A program made the position numbers and the translations under genes. This document shows positions 8,140-16,103 of a stretch of DNA of 64,000 nt, in pieces (positions within the stretch are counted from its first letter, which is position 1; every line of letters starts with the position of its first letter). The notes under the pieces are model-generated. The model did not search any database and had not been told where the DNA came from. It saw only the letters and a list, made by a program, of their open reading frames with translations. The stretch is from positions 434,001-498,000 of the forward strand of contig NC_012108.1 in the NCBI RefSeq assembly GCF_000020365.1, in the 5' to 3' direction. The stretch is from Desulforapulum autotrophicum HRM2. GTDB taxonomy: Bacteria > Desulfobacterota > Desulfobacteria > Desulfobacterales > Desulfobacteraceae.

Positions 8140-8496
8140 TCAATAAAGTGTCGAATATTTCAAGGAATTGTGGGCCTCTTTCTGATAAATATTGAGGCCA
8201 TCCATCAACCAGGTGAGTTCACGTTTCTCAATGGTCATGATCTCCTCTTTGGAAGTTGGCCATTTAAAGAAATGTTTCTCCAGCCTTTTGTGCCACAGGC
8301 AAAAACCATTCCTGTCCCAATAAAGGATTTTAATCATATTGCGTTTTCGATTGCAAAAAACAAACAGATGGCCGGAAAAGGGGTCAAGTTCCAGACGTTC
8401 ACTTACCAGGATCGACAAACCGTCAATGGATTTACGCATGTCGGTAATGCCCATGGCCAGGTAGACCCGAATGTTGGATGAGGTCAAAAACATCAC
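8140..8496 (-). CDS. tnpB: IS66 accessory protein TnpB
   Basis: A 118-residue protein of the IS66 Orf2 family, with the diagnostic VYLAMGITDMRKSIDGLSIL and the FVFCNRKRNMIKILYWDRNG and FCLWHKRLE core. It overlaps tnpA by 4 bases, so the two are translationally coupled. Required with TnpA and TnpC for IS66 transposition in studied members. Confidence 0.93.
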   Translation of the reverse strand: MMFLTSSNIRVYLAMGITDMRKSIDGLSILVSERLELDPFSGHLFVFCNRKRNMIKILYWDRNGFCLWHKRLEKHFFKWPTSKEEIMTIEKRELTWLMDGLNIYQKEAHNSLKYSTLY

Positions 8497-8858
8497 ATTC
8501 CCTTTAAGGTCAAAATAACCTTCTCAAGAGTCACCGGTGAAAAATCATCCAGAACTTCAATGGTAAATTCAGAGTTCATAGTGATTCGAAGAGAAGGATT
8601 GCCAGTTTGCTGAAACAGCCGAGTTGATTTAACAGGCACTGAAGGAATCTGAACAAATTCCAAAGGTAAATTTTCTTTGCGAAACCTACGTTTCCAGTAT
8701 CTGAAACGGGGTATATTTAAATCGTTTCTTCTGCAATATTCCGCCTGGCTTAATCCTGATGGGGACCAGGACGCTATATGGGACTTCCAAAACTGTTTAC
8801 GTTCATCATCAGAAATCGATTGCTCTATCGTATCCTGCACCTGTAAAGTTCCCGTCAT
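8493..8858 (-). CDS. tnpA: IS66 accessory protein TnpA
   Basis: A 121-residue helix-turn-helix protein of the IS66 Orf1 type. The SPSGLSQAEYCRRNDLNIPR segment (residues about 32-51) is the predicted DNA-binding helix-turn-helix, followed by FRYWKRRF. First gene of the element. Confidence 0.88.
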   Translation of the reverse strand: MTGTLQVQDTIEQSISDDERKQFWKSHIASWSPSGLSQAEYCRRNDLNIPRFRYWKRRFRKENLPLEFVQIPSVPVKSTRLFQQTGNPSLRITMNSEFTIEVLDDFSPVTLEKVILTLKGM

Positions 8859-8949
8859 AATTGAATAAGCCTCCTGCTGTAGTGTGAAAGTTGGCTTAAT
8901 ATGCCACGGGTGGGCAGGCTTTAAAAGATGGGGTTTATAGAGCGCTTAC

Positions 8950-9025
8950 TTTGATAAATTTGATCCCCTTCACTGATCTGGTCTCTTCCACAGCTTTGAC
9001 TGAGGCCGCGGCAGCCTTCAGCAAT
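8950..9025 (-). pseudogene. Decayed BON-domain gene copy, split by IS66
   Basis: With the IS and one target copy removed, 6428-6459 joins 8950-9025 and matches the last 35 or so codons of the BON gene at 3525. The reverse reading is VKGIKFIKNNFISRY-stop against VKGVQSVKNSLIVKK, preceded by the equivalent of AAASARAVEVARS. The upstream two thirds of the gene is absent; the remnant abuts the RcnB-like relic. The fragment had no start codon before IS66 arrived, so the insertion was probably neutral. Confidence 0.7.
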
Positions 9026-9165
9026 TAAGTTCACTGCCTATATCCTCAAAAGCATCCAATGGTAATCAACAGGATATCCTGGGGTACGCGGATGAAACGA
9101 TGCCTTGGGGTGGAGGTCCCAACTGAACAAGGATCTTTGGCAGAAGATTTCAAAGAAATCTGGGA
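9026..9165 (-). pseudogene. Decayed copy of the RcnB/CigR-like gene, C-terminal part
   Basis: These 140 bases align with 820-965, the last 45 or so codons of the RcnB-like gene. Conserved blocks include CTATATCCTCAAA, ATCAACAGGATATCCTGGG, ACGCGGATGAAACGAT and GGCAGAAGATT. Several indels break the frame and no N-terminal half is present. Together with the BON relic it is a scrambled duplicate of the 0.8-3.9 kb gene set. Confidence 0.75.
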
Positions 9166-9217
9166 ATGGAATGACAAATCTCCTTGCCCAAAATCGATTT
9201 AACCCCAAGGGTTTTAA

Positions 9218-9559
9218 TCAATCGGCTGATGTCCGTGACTTCGTTCTGACCGCTTCAATGACCTCCATTCCCTGGAGATGTGAAACCGAATATATGTCGA
9301 CGTTCAACGGTTTTCTTAAAAGGGTTTTGGTTCCCAGCAACACCCCGAACCGATGGGATTTTATGTGACGATCCAGGTCTTCACGGGTTTCCCATTCCTC
9401 AATCAGACAAAAACAGTTTTTGTCATGGAGATCACAAAAAACAGAATAGCTTTTACAGCCGGTTTCACTGCCCACGAATTTGATGAGCGAAAGCAGGGTT
9501 TGCTTAAGTTCCAGCTGCTTGTCTTCAAGTGCATTCAGGATAATTCTGACAATGATCAT
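9218..9559 (-). CDS. ABM-domain (antibiotic biosynthesis monooxygenase-like) protein
   Basis: A 113-residue protein with the ABM dimeric alpha/beta-barrel fold signature: IIVRIILNALEDKQLELKQT, GCKSYSVFCDLHDKNCFCLI, EEWETREDLDRHIKSHRF. ABM proteins include heme-degrading and quinol oxygenases and many of unknown role. In an anaerobe it may instead handle quinones, heme or reactive species; this is inference. It stands alone under a very good sigma-54 promoter (9618-9632) with a palindromic site upstream. Confidence 0.75.
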   Translation of the reverse strand: MIIVRIILNALEDKQLELKQTLLSLIKFVGSETGCKSYSVFCDLHDKNCFCLIEEWETREDLDRHIKSHRFGVLLGTKTLLRKPLNVDIYSVSHLQGMEVIEAVRTKSRTSAD

Positions 9560-9617
9560 TGGGTCTCTTTTTCTTTACCTTAAGGGTCTTTGAAGTCTTT
9601 ATTTCTCTTTTAGTCTC

Positions 9618-9632
9618 GCAATCATTATGCCA
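9618..9632 (-). promoter_or_regulatory. Sigma-54 (RpoN) promoter for the ABM-domain gene
   Basis: Reverse-strand TGGCATAATGATTGC matches TGGCAYRN4TTGC at every fixed position. It lies about 60 bases before the start at 9559. The palindrome at 9752-9765 is centred about 126 bases upstream of the -24 element, the same geometry as the BON operon. Confidence 0.75.
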
Positions 9633-9751
9633 GAATTTTGATTCGAAGATTTTTTTTGCTTATCCATTTGATTTTACAGGGATTAACAATATAAAAAGGA
9701 TGATTTGGTCAGGGATATACAGGATATAAAAAGAGTCTTATTTGGCCAATA

Positions 9752-9765
9752 GGTCATATATGACG
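9752..9765. promoter_or_regulatory. Palindromic upstream activating site
   Basis: GGTCATATATGACG, 13 of 14 bases identical to the palindrome at 730-743. It sits between the ABM-gene promoter and the 3' end of the sigma-54 activator gene. Probable binding site of that activator. Confidence 0.6.
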
Positions 9766-9843
9766 TTTTAAGGAGCCAAGATCATATGACACCTGAAGGG
9801 TGCTCCCGGAGGAGTGGTTGTTGGCTGGATATCGGCGGGGGAG

Positions 9844-11325
9844 TTATGGTCTTTTGATATTAAGCTTTCGCATGCGTGCACGCAGGGTACTGCGGTTGAG
9901 ACCGAGAATCTCGGCTGCGCTGTTTTTACCGCTGACTTTCCAATGGGTCTGCTCCAGCATACGGACAATATAATCGCGCTCGACTGTTTCCAATGTTTGC
10001 TGGCTTTTAGTTAAGTATGCAAAGGGCTTGTTCAGGTCATCGGCAAGGTGTAATTTGGGTCCCGATGAGTTGATCACGGCGCGTTCAAGAACATTCTCCA
10101 ACTCTCTCACATTCCCGGGCCAATGATAATTCTGTAAGGTGTTCATCATGCTTTTTGGAATAATGCCTGTGACCTTGCCCATTCGTTTGGAGATTTTCTT
10201 AACATAAAAATCCACCAGCAGTGTAATATCTTCTATTCGGTCCCTCAGGGGCGGCATGGTTATGGGAAAAACATTGAGTCTGTACCAGAGATCACTCCGA
10301 AAACGTCCTTGACGGACTTCTTGTTCAAGATTTCGGTTTGTAGCGGCAATAATCCTTGCATTCACCTTGATGGTACGGGAACTGCCCAGGCGCTCAAATT
10401 CTCCGTCCTGGATCACGCGCAGCAGTTTTGACTGCAATTCCAGAGGCAACTCACCAATTTCATCCAGAAAAAGTGTAGCTTCATCGGCAACCTCAAACCG
10501 TCCCAGTTGCCTGGTATTGGACCCTGTGAACGCTCCTTTTTCATGGCCGAACAATTCGTTTTCAATGAGATTTGACGGTAATGCCGCACAGTTGACTTTT
10601 ACCAGAGCCCGTTTTTTTCGCTTACTGAATCCATGAACGGCCCGGGCCACCAGTTCCTTGCCGGTCCCGGTTTCGCCCAGAATCAGAACCGTGGTGTCGC
10701 TTGCGGCGATCTGCTCCACTTTATACAGCACATATTTCAATGCATCGCTTTTCCCAATGATGTTCTCATGGTTATGTTCCAGCTTGATTTCTTCTTTCAG
10801 ATAAGCCTTTTCCTCCTCCAACTGTTCTTTCAGCCTTTTTATTTCAGAAAGGGCGGTTTCCGCGGTCTGTTTCCTTTTTTCAGCCTCCTGCCTTGCGGTG
10901 ACCAGTTCGGCAGTCCGGGTTTCAACAACTTTCTCCAGATGTCGTTTGTAATATTCGCGCTCGGTCACATCTTCAATGGCCAGAAGGATCAATGGTGCAT
11001 GGTTTGGCTCCCGATAAATTCTTCGGGCGTTCAGATGCATGATTTTGGTGCCGATGTTTTTAAACGTATGCTCTACTTCAAAATCATTGTATACGGTATT
11101 TTCCGGCAGGGACTGTTCGAGCAGTTCTTTGAGTTTCGGGATATTCCACTGTCCATTGCCAAGATCAAATATTAATGTCCCCACTGTCTCTTGGGGGTTA
11201 ACGCAGAATATTTTATAGAAAGACGGATTGGCATCCATCACCCTCAGGTTGGAATCAAGTACCAGAAGCGGTTCACGAATTGAACCCAGGATACTGTTGA
11301 AAATGTTCAAAAACGATTTCTGCAC
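9844..11325 (-). CDS. PAS-domain sigma-54-dependent transcriptional activator
   Basis: A 493-residue enhancer-binding protein. Residues about 10-125 form a PAS sensor, about 125-185 a coiled-coil linker, 190-420 the AAA+ domain and 460-493 a Fis-type helix-turn-helix (SAAEILGLNRSTLRARMRKL). Walker A is GETGTGKE (217-224) and Walker B is LFLDEIGE. The sigma-54 contact loop reads GAFTGS (264-269) instead of the usual GAFTGA, a tolerated but uncommon variant. There is no receiver domain, so it probably senses a small ligand or redox state directly through PAS. The start is a GTG without an obvious ribosome binding site, so the N-terminus is uncertain. Probable targets are the two nearby sigma-54 promoters. 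Confidence 0.9.
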   Translation of the reverse strand: MQKSFLNIFNSILGSIREPLLVLDSNLRVMDANPSFYKIFCVNPQETVGTLIFDLGNGQWNIPKLKELLEQSLPENTVYNDFEVEHTFKNIGTKIMHLNARRIYREPNHAPLILLAIEDVTEREYYKRHLEKVVETRTAELVTARQEAEKRKQTAETALSEIKRLKEQLEEEKAYLKEEIKLEHNHENIIGKSDALKYVLYKVEQIAASDTTVLILGETGTGKELVARAVHGFSKRKKRALVKVNCAALPSNLIENELFGHEKGAFTGSNTRQLGRFEVADEATLFLDEIGELPLELQSKLLRVIQDGEFERLGSSRTIKVNARIIAATNRNLEQEVRQGRFRSDLWYRLNVFPITMPPLRDRIEDITLLVDFYVKKISKRMGKVTGIIPKSMMNTLQNYHWPGNVRELENVLERAVINSSGPKLHLADDLNKPFAYLTKSQQTLETVERDYIVRMLEQTHWKVSGKNSAAEILGLNRSTLRARMRKLNIKRP

Positions 11326-11446
11326 GAATAAAAACCTTTTTCTAAAACAAAAACGTGGGGCTGCAAAAGAGTTGACTCAATCGAGGAACAACCACTTAAA
11401 AGTCTATTATGATAGATTGATCGTTGTTTTTTGTCAAAGGATGGTT

Positions 11447-11659
11447 TGAAAATTATTTGACGTAAAGGGGGATGGATCTTACACGATCACCAAGGAAATA
11501 GCTCGAAAGGCTTTCAACCGACAACTAACGTACCGAACCGGTGGCAGATTGTATTTTCACGGGGGGCAATCAACCCCCAATTGGTCCACGGGATACATCA
11601 AGACAGTCAAGGTCGGCGAGCTTGTCTTTTACAAGCCCTACGGCGGCCCAGCAAAATAG
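11447..11659 (+). pseudogene. Coding remnant without a start codon
   Basis: An open frame of about 70 codons ends at a TAG at 11657 and encodes DVKGDGSYTITKEIARKAFN, then TYRTGGRLYFHGGQSTPNW and STGYIKTVKVGELVFYKPYG. Composition looks like real protein, but there is no start codon or ribosome binding site before an in-frame TGA at 11447-11449. It is probably the 3' end of a lost gene, or a small gene whose start has mutated. Family not recognised. The rest of the 546-base gap 11326-11871 holds only the hairpin at 11763-11845. Confidence 0.35.
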
Positions 11660-11762
11660 GCTGTGGGTTTGGGTTAAAGGCTTTCTTTACAAAAAATGTT
11701 TAATATAATAGGGTTTTGCATTGTTGTTCGTTGAATAACGGTAAAATCTGGTATGTGGTTCA

Positions 11763-11845
11763 GGGGCTCAGAAACAAATAATTCTACAATTCTTCACCAT
11801 ATCTGTGGAATTATTTTGATCATGGGCCTTATCTCTGAGCCTTTT
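11763..11845 (+). terminator. Long hairpin with T-run just upstream of kamA
   Basis: GGGGCTCAGA (11763) pairs with TCTGAGCC (11833), and AATAATTC pairs with GAATTATT inside, followed by CTTTTT. The right arm contains TGATCATGGGCCTTA, the end sequence of the palindromic element at 13214-13380. It may be a terminator for upstream transcripts or an attenuator in the kamA leader. Confidence 0.5.
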
Positions 11846-11871
11846 TATTAACTTAAAATAAAGGAGTCGGC

Positions 11872-13182
11872 TTGATTTTTAATAAGCATCAGCAGGATAT
11901 CGCAGAAAAAATGGATTTAAACGTATCAAAATCAAATTGGAAGGATTGGAAATGGCAAATAAAGCACTGTGTTAAATCGATTGATCTTCTGGAATCGCTC
12001 CTGGAGATAAAGCTTCCATTTGAACAACGGGTTTTATTAAAAAAAACAATGGACAAATTCCCCATGTCCATAACGCCATACTACTTATCCCTCATAAATA
12101 CGGACGATTTAGAACATGATCCCATTTTTAGACAGTCTGTCGCCTCTGTTCGTGAGCTTGAATTTTCAAACGACGACATGAAAGACCCTTTGCACGAAGA
12201 CAAGGACAGTCCCGTGCCAGGCATTACCCACCGATATCCAGACCGTGTTTTGTTTCTGGTCAGCAACAGGTGTGCAATGTATTGTCGACACTGCACCAGA
12301 AAAAGAAAGGTTGGCGATGTTGATAGTATTCCCGGTAAACAAGAGATCCTGGCGGGAATTGACTATATTCGAAACAATCCGGAAATAAGAGATGTTTTAT
12401 TGAGTGGCGGCGACCCCCTTCTCCTGTCAACCAGCTATCTTGATTGGATATTGACTGAACTTGAAAAAATTGAGCATGTGGAAGTCATTAGAATCGGAAC
12501 CAGAACCCCGGTTGTTTTACCCTATCGAATTACCGATGCAATGACCAATATGCTTAAACGACACCATCCCATATGGATAAACACCCATTTTAACCACCCA
12601 AGGGAAGTAACGGCATCCGCCAGGGACGCCCTTACAAAACTTGCCAACGCAGGCATACCCCTTGGTAACCAAACGGTTCTGCTTGCCGGTGTCAACGATT
12701 GTCCAAGGATAATGCGTTCACTGGTCCATAAACTTGTGCTCAACAGAGTCAGACCCTACTATCTATACCAGTGCGATCTTTCAGAAGGATTGACCCATTT
12801 CAGGACCCCAGTAGGTAAAGGTATCGAGATAATAGAGAGTCTCATCGGTCATACCAGTGGTTTTTGTGTACCCACCTATGTTATTGACGCACCAGGTGGG
12901 GGAGGAAAAATTCCTGTAATGCCAAACTATCTTATTTCCTGGTCCACCAATAAGGTGATTCTCAGAAACTATGAAGGCGTCATCACAACCTATAAAGAAC
13001 CCCTTTCCTATGAGCAAACCTTTTGTGACCGAAATTGTGATGAATGCAACCTGCAACTGCCATTGGAGGATGCAGCAGAGTATCGGGCAGTAGGAATCGA
13101 AAAATTGCTGGCAGATTACGACAACACCATAGCCATTGTTCCGGAAAATAACGACAGAACTGAACGGCGTAAAGCTAGCTGA
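11872..13182 (+). CDS. kamA: Lysine 2,3-aminomutase
   Basis: A 436-residue radical SAM, PLP-dependent enzyme that converts L-lysine to L-beta-lysine. The 4Fe-4S motif is C134-x3-C138-x2-C141 (CAMYCRHC). K346 in the PGGGGK motif is the PLP lysine. D302 (QCDLSEG) and D339 (VIDAPGG) match the two aspartates that bind the substrate epsilon-amino group in the Clostridium enzyme, with a constant offset of nine, which favours lysine over glutamate 2,3-aminomutase. The start is TTG with AAGGAG 6 bases before it. Role could be lysine fermentation or, with an acetyltransferase, synthesis of the osmolyte N-epsilon-acetyl-beta-lysine; no ablB gene is adjacent. Confidence 0.92.
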   Translation: MIFNKHQQDIAEKMDLNVSKSNWKDWKWQIKHCVKSIDLLESLLEIKLPFEQRVLLKKTMDKFPMSITPYYLSLINTDDLEHDPIFRQSVASVRELEFSNDDMKDPLHEDKDSPVPGITHRYPDRVLFLVSNRCAMYCRHCTRKRKVGDVDSIPGKQEILAGIDYIRNNPEIRDVLLSGGDPLLLSTSYLDWILTELEKIEHVEVIRIGTRTPVVLPYRITDAMTNMLKRHHPIWINTHFNHPREVTASARDALTKLANAGIPLGNQTVLLAGVNDCPRIMRSLVHKLVLNRVRPYYLYQCDLSEGLTHFRTPVGKGIEIIESLIGHTSGFCVPTYVIDAPGGGGKIPVMPNYLISWSTNKVILRNYEGVITTYKEPLSYEQTFCDRNCDECNLQLPLEDAAEYRAVGIEKLLADYDNTIAIVPENNDRTERRKAS

Positions 13183-13213
13183 TTAACAAAAACTGATCTG
13201 CATATTCGGCGCC

Positions 13214-13380
13214 TTAGGCCCATGATCGGAATAAAATCTTCCAAAACATGGCGTAGGATTTTAAGTCGTATTCAAGGCGCGTTAATGGGAGCATATTAAA
13301 ATATGTGCCCATTAAGGCAACGAAGAAGACGGCTTAAAAGACACACCATGTGGGAGGTTTTATTTTGATCATGGGCCTTA
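13214..13380. repeat. MITE-like palindromic element
   Basis: About 167 bases whose two halves are near reverse complements. The outer ends are TTAGGCCCATGATC and GATCATGGGCCTTA, intermediate blocks are AATAAAATCTTCC / GGAGGTTTTATT and ATTTTAAGTCG / CGGCTTAAAAG, and the centre is TTAATGGGAGCATATT / AATATGTGCCCATTAA. No coding capacity. End sequences recur at 11818-11832, 24201-24213 and 48699-48757. It lies between convergent kamA and the DUF3300 gene, and could be folded as a bidirectional terminator. Confidence 0.8.
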
Positions 13381-13444
13381 CATATCCGGCCAAAGGGCGC
13401 TTGCAACTTTTAGGTTAAAATTTTCAGTAAATCTGTCATTGGGA

Positions 13445-14800
13445 TTAACGGTGGTTTTTATTGCCGCCACTGCCGCGACTGTCGTCATCGCTTGAACTGT
13501 TTTTTTCGAGGTAGTCATCGGCTGTGCTTTGTCGGCTGACCCGGCCGCCTTTGTTTGATTGGCCGTCCCTCTTGTCATTATTGCTCCGGTTGTAGACCTT
13601 GTCGAGGCCCTCTTGTTGCTGTTGTTTTACCTGTTGTTGCTTTTGCCTTTCTGGCGTGGTCCGTTGCTGCTCGTTTACCTGTTGCTGCCTTTGTCTTTCC
13701 GGCTTGGTCCGTTGCTGCTCGTTTACCCGTTGCTGCTTTTGTCTTTCCGGTTTGGCCTGTTGACGTTGTTCTACCTGTTGCTGCTTTTGCCTTTCTGGCG
13801 TGGTCCGTTGCTGGATCTGCCTGTCCTGTTTGGTCTTTGACCGGTCGTCACCGCGCCGATCAAGATTTCTGGTCCTGGGGTCAATAACATCACGGGACCT
13901 GCCCTTGAAATTTCGGAAACGGTTGGGGTCTTGGCCGTATTTTTTTGCGGTAAACTTGTCACGGTAGGTTACGCCTCTCCGGTGAGTGGGAGCGTGCTGC
14001 CAGCGGCCGGGACTTGCTCCCCACCGGTTGTTCCTGACAAATCTTGGTCGTTTATGCGCATCAATATAAATATAGCGGTGGTTCCAGTCAAAATAGCTCC
14101 AGGAGCCAAAGGCGGCACCAAAATAAAAGCCGGGCCAGTATGAAATGCCGATACCGATGCTTATTCCCGGGGGGCCCCAGTAATGGGGCCGATAGGCGGG
14201 GTACGGCCACGGGCCGTAGACATAGAAGGGGTCATAGTATGGCACATGGATGATCCTGGAATCTGCCGGGGTGATAATGATCGTTTCTTTTTCGACAATG
14301 ACCTTCTGCCTGTCATTGGTGGTGAGGTTGCCTTGGTCATAGGCCTCATTCCGCAGTTCCTGAACCATGTCCATAACCTCATCCTCCTGGGCAAGAAAGG
14401 CGTTGCCGAGGTTGGTGGTCTCAGTGATTCGCTCGCTCATCAGGTCAAAAACTGATGGGAAGTGACAGACCGCCTTGATGCTGGGGTCCCAGTCCTTGTC
14501 TAAAAGGGCTTTATCAAGGGCTTCTCCCTTTAGTTCTGGATTCTTTCTGATCCAGCGGTTGGCTTCAATTACTTCAATGGGATAGGTCGATGCCATCAGG
14601 ATCTGGGACAGGAGCGCATCGGGATACAGGGCGATGGGGGCCAGCATCTGTGCAATTTCCTCCTGGCTATATCTTTCAGACGAGTCTGGATAGTCGTTGT
14701 CCTGGGCGTGAACCTGCCCCAGGGGCAAGACCAAACAGAAAATAAGGGAAAAGAGGGTGAACAATCCGAGGACTGGATGATAAATGGTTGTCGCCTTCAT
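13445..14800 (-). CDS. DUF3300 family exported protein with Q/R-rich repeat tail
   Basis: A 451-residue protein. Residues 1-32 are a signal peptide ending HAQ. Residues about 45-260 carry the DUF3300 core (EEIAQMLAPIALYPDALLSQ, WIRKNPELKGEALDKALLDK, VCHFPSVFDLMSERI, RIIHVPYYDPFYVYGPWPYP), then a Tyr/Trp-rich stretch. Residues about 330-420 are tandem repeats of the PERQKQQQVNEQQRT kind, encoded by internal DNA repeats. The tail is strongly basic and probably disordered. Function unknown; related proteins are often seen with envelope-stress genes. A strong GGAGG site precedes the ATG. No sigma-54 site is visible upstream. Confidence 0.8.
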   Translation of the reverse strand: MKATTIYHPVLGLFTLFSLIFCLVLPLGQVHAQDNDYPDSSERYSQEEIAQMLAPIALYPDALLSQILMASTYPIEVIEANRWIRKNPELKGEALDKALLDKDWDPSIKAVCHFPSVFDLMSERITETTNLGNAFLAQEDEVMDMVQELRNEAYDQGNLTTNDRQKVIVEKETIIITPADSRIIHVPYYDPFYVYGPWPYPAYRPHYWGPPGISIGIGISYWPGFYFGAAFGSWSYFDWNHRYIYIDAHKRPRFVRNNRWGASPGRWQHAPTHRRGVTYRDKFTAKKYGQDPNRFRNFKGRSRDVIDPRTRNLDRRGDDRSKTKQDRQIQQRTTPERQKQQQVEQRQQAKPERQKQQRVNEQQRTKPERQRQQQVNEQQRTTPERQKQQQVKQQQQEGLDKVYNRSNNDKRDGQSNKGGRVSRQSTADDYLEKNSSSDDDSRGSGGNKNHR

Positions 14801-15249
14801 TACTACCTCCTCAAAAGCCAGGGTCTACGGCATGATTTTGCTCCTGGTAACGGCAGTGATATCGATCAGTACCGCGTTGAAACCCCGGCAGATAAATGTG
14901 GGTGGAATGCGTTCCACTCTATTATACAAAAAATAATATAAGCACAAAATGTTTCCAAAGCAATACGAACACAGTTCTTAGTGAAAGGCTGACTGATAGA
15001 TTCTAATATCCAGGTACTGAACATGGCAGGGTTCAGGGAAAGTATAATGGCCCCCATAATCTGAACCCGTTGATAGGGGTCAGTAGGGCTGTTGGGTTGC
15101 AAGTTCATTTTTAAATCATATATTGTGTAAATAGTTTATAAACGGAAAAAATTGTAAAAACCCACGAGAGCACGGGAGAAGGAATAGAGAATCTTTTTGA
15201 TGAAGTAAGTTTTTAAAAACTAGTTATAAATCCTTTCCAGGAGGTATTT

Positions 15250-15453
15250 ATGGAAATTGGTGGAACCAATACTGGTGCATCGACATATGCCATGAAGAAG
15301 GCTATGGAAATGCCAAATCTTTTGATAAACCTTGTTCAACAAACCGCTGAATCAGGAAATCAGGTCCTTGGCAGAGAGGCTACTAAAACAGATCAGACAG
15401 CTGGTCTTGATGCAACCACCGGCAAAGGGAAACTTATTGATACCGTGGCCTGA
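15250..15453 (+). CDS. Small YjfB-like putative motility protein
   Basis: A 67-residue protein, MEIGGTNTGASTYAMKKAME then MPNLLINLVQQTAE, similar in layout to the short YjfB family (a Met-Glu-Ile start, a helical segment with KKAM/KKALD, then a polar tail). An AGGAGG site lies 7 bases before the ATG. The flanking gaps (14801-15249 and 15454-15657) show no other convincing gene. Function of the family is not established. Confidence 0.55.
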   Translation: MEIGGTNTGASTYAMKKAMEMPNLLINLVQQTAESGNQVLGREATKTDQTAGLDATTGKGKLIDTVA

Positions 15454-15657
15454 CAAATCCTGAGCAACTTTAATTCTACTAAATCCACCTGTTCAATATA
15501 GCTTTCGTCCAGACTATTCCAGGCGATTCAAAGGACCGGAAGATTTTTGTCCTAATGTCAATCTGCCGGTTGGCTGTCTATTGGGTTAAATCATTCAATG
15601 AAATTGACAAAAAAAAGTATAAGTGTTAATTTTTTGTAACCATAAAAGGATTGAATC

Positions 15658-15877
15658 ATGCAAAATTCAATAGAAATAAAGCACCTTACCCAGAGAAGAG
15701 AAACTCAGGATGGTGGATGCCTTGTGGGCGGATTTATTATCAGAGGAAGAACTGCTCGAATCTCCGACCTGGCATAAAAAGGCCCTTCAGAAAACAGAAA
15801 ATCGTCTTGCAGAAGGTAAAGAGAGAATTGTGGATTGGCATACTGCCAAAAAAGAACTACGGAAACACTTTGAATGA
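15658..15877 (+). pseudogene. Frameshifted addiction-module antitoxin
   Basis: ATG at 15658 opens MQNSIEIKHLTQR; a one-base shift near 15695 is then needed to continue with EKLRMVDALWADLLSEEELL then ESPTWHKKALQKTENRLAEG and ERIVDWHTAKKELRKHF. That is the usual layout of the small helical antitoxins paired with RelE/ParE toxins. The stop overlaps the toxin ATG (AATGA), as in intact pairs. An ATG at 15710 could still give a shortened 55-residue product, so partial activity cannot be excluded. Confidence 0.65.
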
Positions 15878-16083
15878 AAATTGAGATTCTTTCTTCAGCC
15901 ATGTCAGACCTGGCAGAAGGCAGAACGTTATAGGAGAAACAAAGCGAAAGACTGGGAGAATACTTTAAGATTCCCATACGACGTATACTACAAACTAAGA
16001 GAAAAATCCGTCGCACTGTATGGCGGGTGCTCGATTTAAGACGAGATCCACAGAGAATCAAAGGGTCTTTACAAAATTTATAA
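15874..16083 (+). pseudogene. Broken RelE/ParE-family toxin
   Basis: The frame opens MKIEILSSAMSDLAEGRTL then stops; another frame continues EKQSERLGEYFKIPI, and the gene ends VWRVLDLRRDPQRIKGSLQN. These match the beginning, middle and end of RelE/ParE toxins, but the central portion is largely deleted and at least one frameshift is present. No active toxin can be made. The pair sits just upstream of the large primase-helicase gene. Confidence 0.65.
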
Positions 16084-16103
16084 ATTTATAGTGTATCGGA
16101 TGA

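Larger units (their letters stand above)
6460..8949 (-). mobile_element. IS66-family insertion sequence, complete
   Basis: A 2,490-base element with terminal inverted repeats GTAAGCGCTCTATAAACC (perfect for 18 bases, with further matches inside) and an exact 8-base target duplication TTTGATAA at 6452-6459 and 8950-8957. Genes tnpA, tnpB and tnpC are all intact, in the usual IS66 order. GTAA ends and 8-base duplications are typical of IS66. It sits inside a decayed BON-domain gene copy (6428-6459 joined to 8950-9025). Confidence 0.95.

Noticed and set aside
11680-11871. Lysine riboswitch before kamA
   Set aside because: The leader lacks the conserved core and five-helix layout; only a simple long hairpin is present.
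13555-13887. Long hydrophobic frames opposite the DUF3300 gene
   Set aside because: They are antisense shadows of the Q/R-rich repeat: leucine and valine codons arise as complements of the repeat codons.
14866-15108. 80-codon open frame on the reverse strand upstream of the DUF3300 gene
   Set aside because: It has hydrophobic stretches but no ribosome binding site, no recognisable family and an odd composition; I judge it a chance frame.
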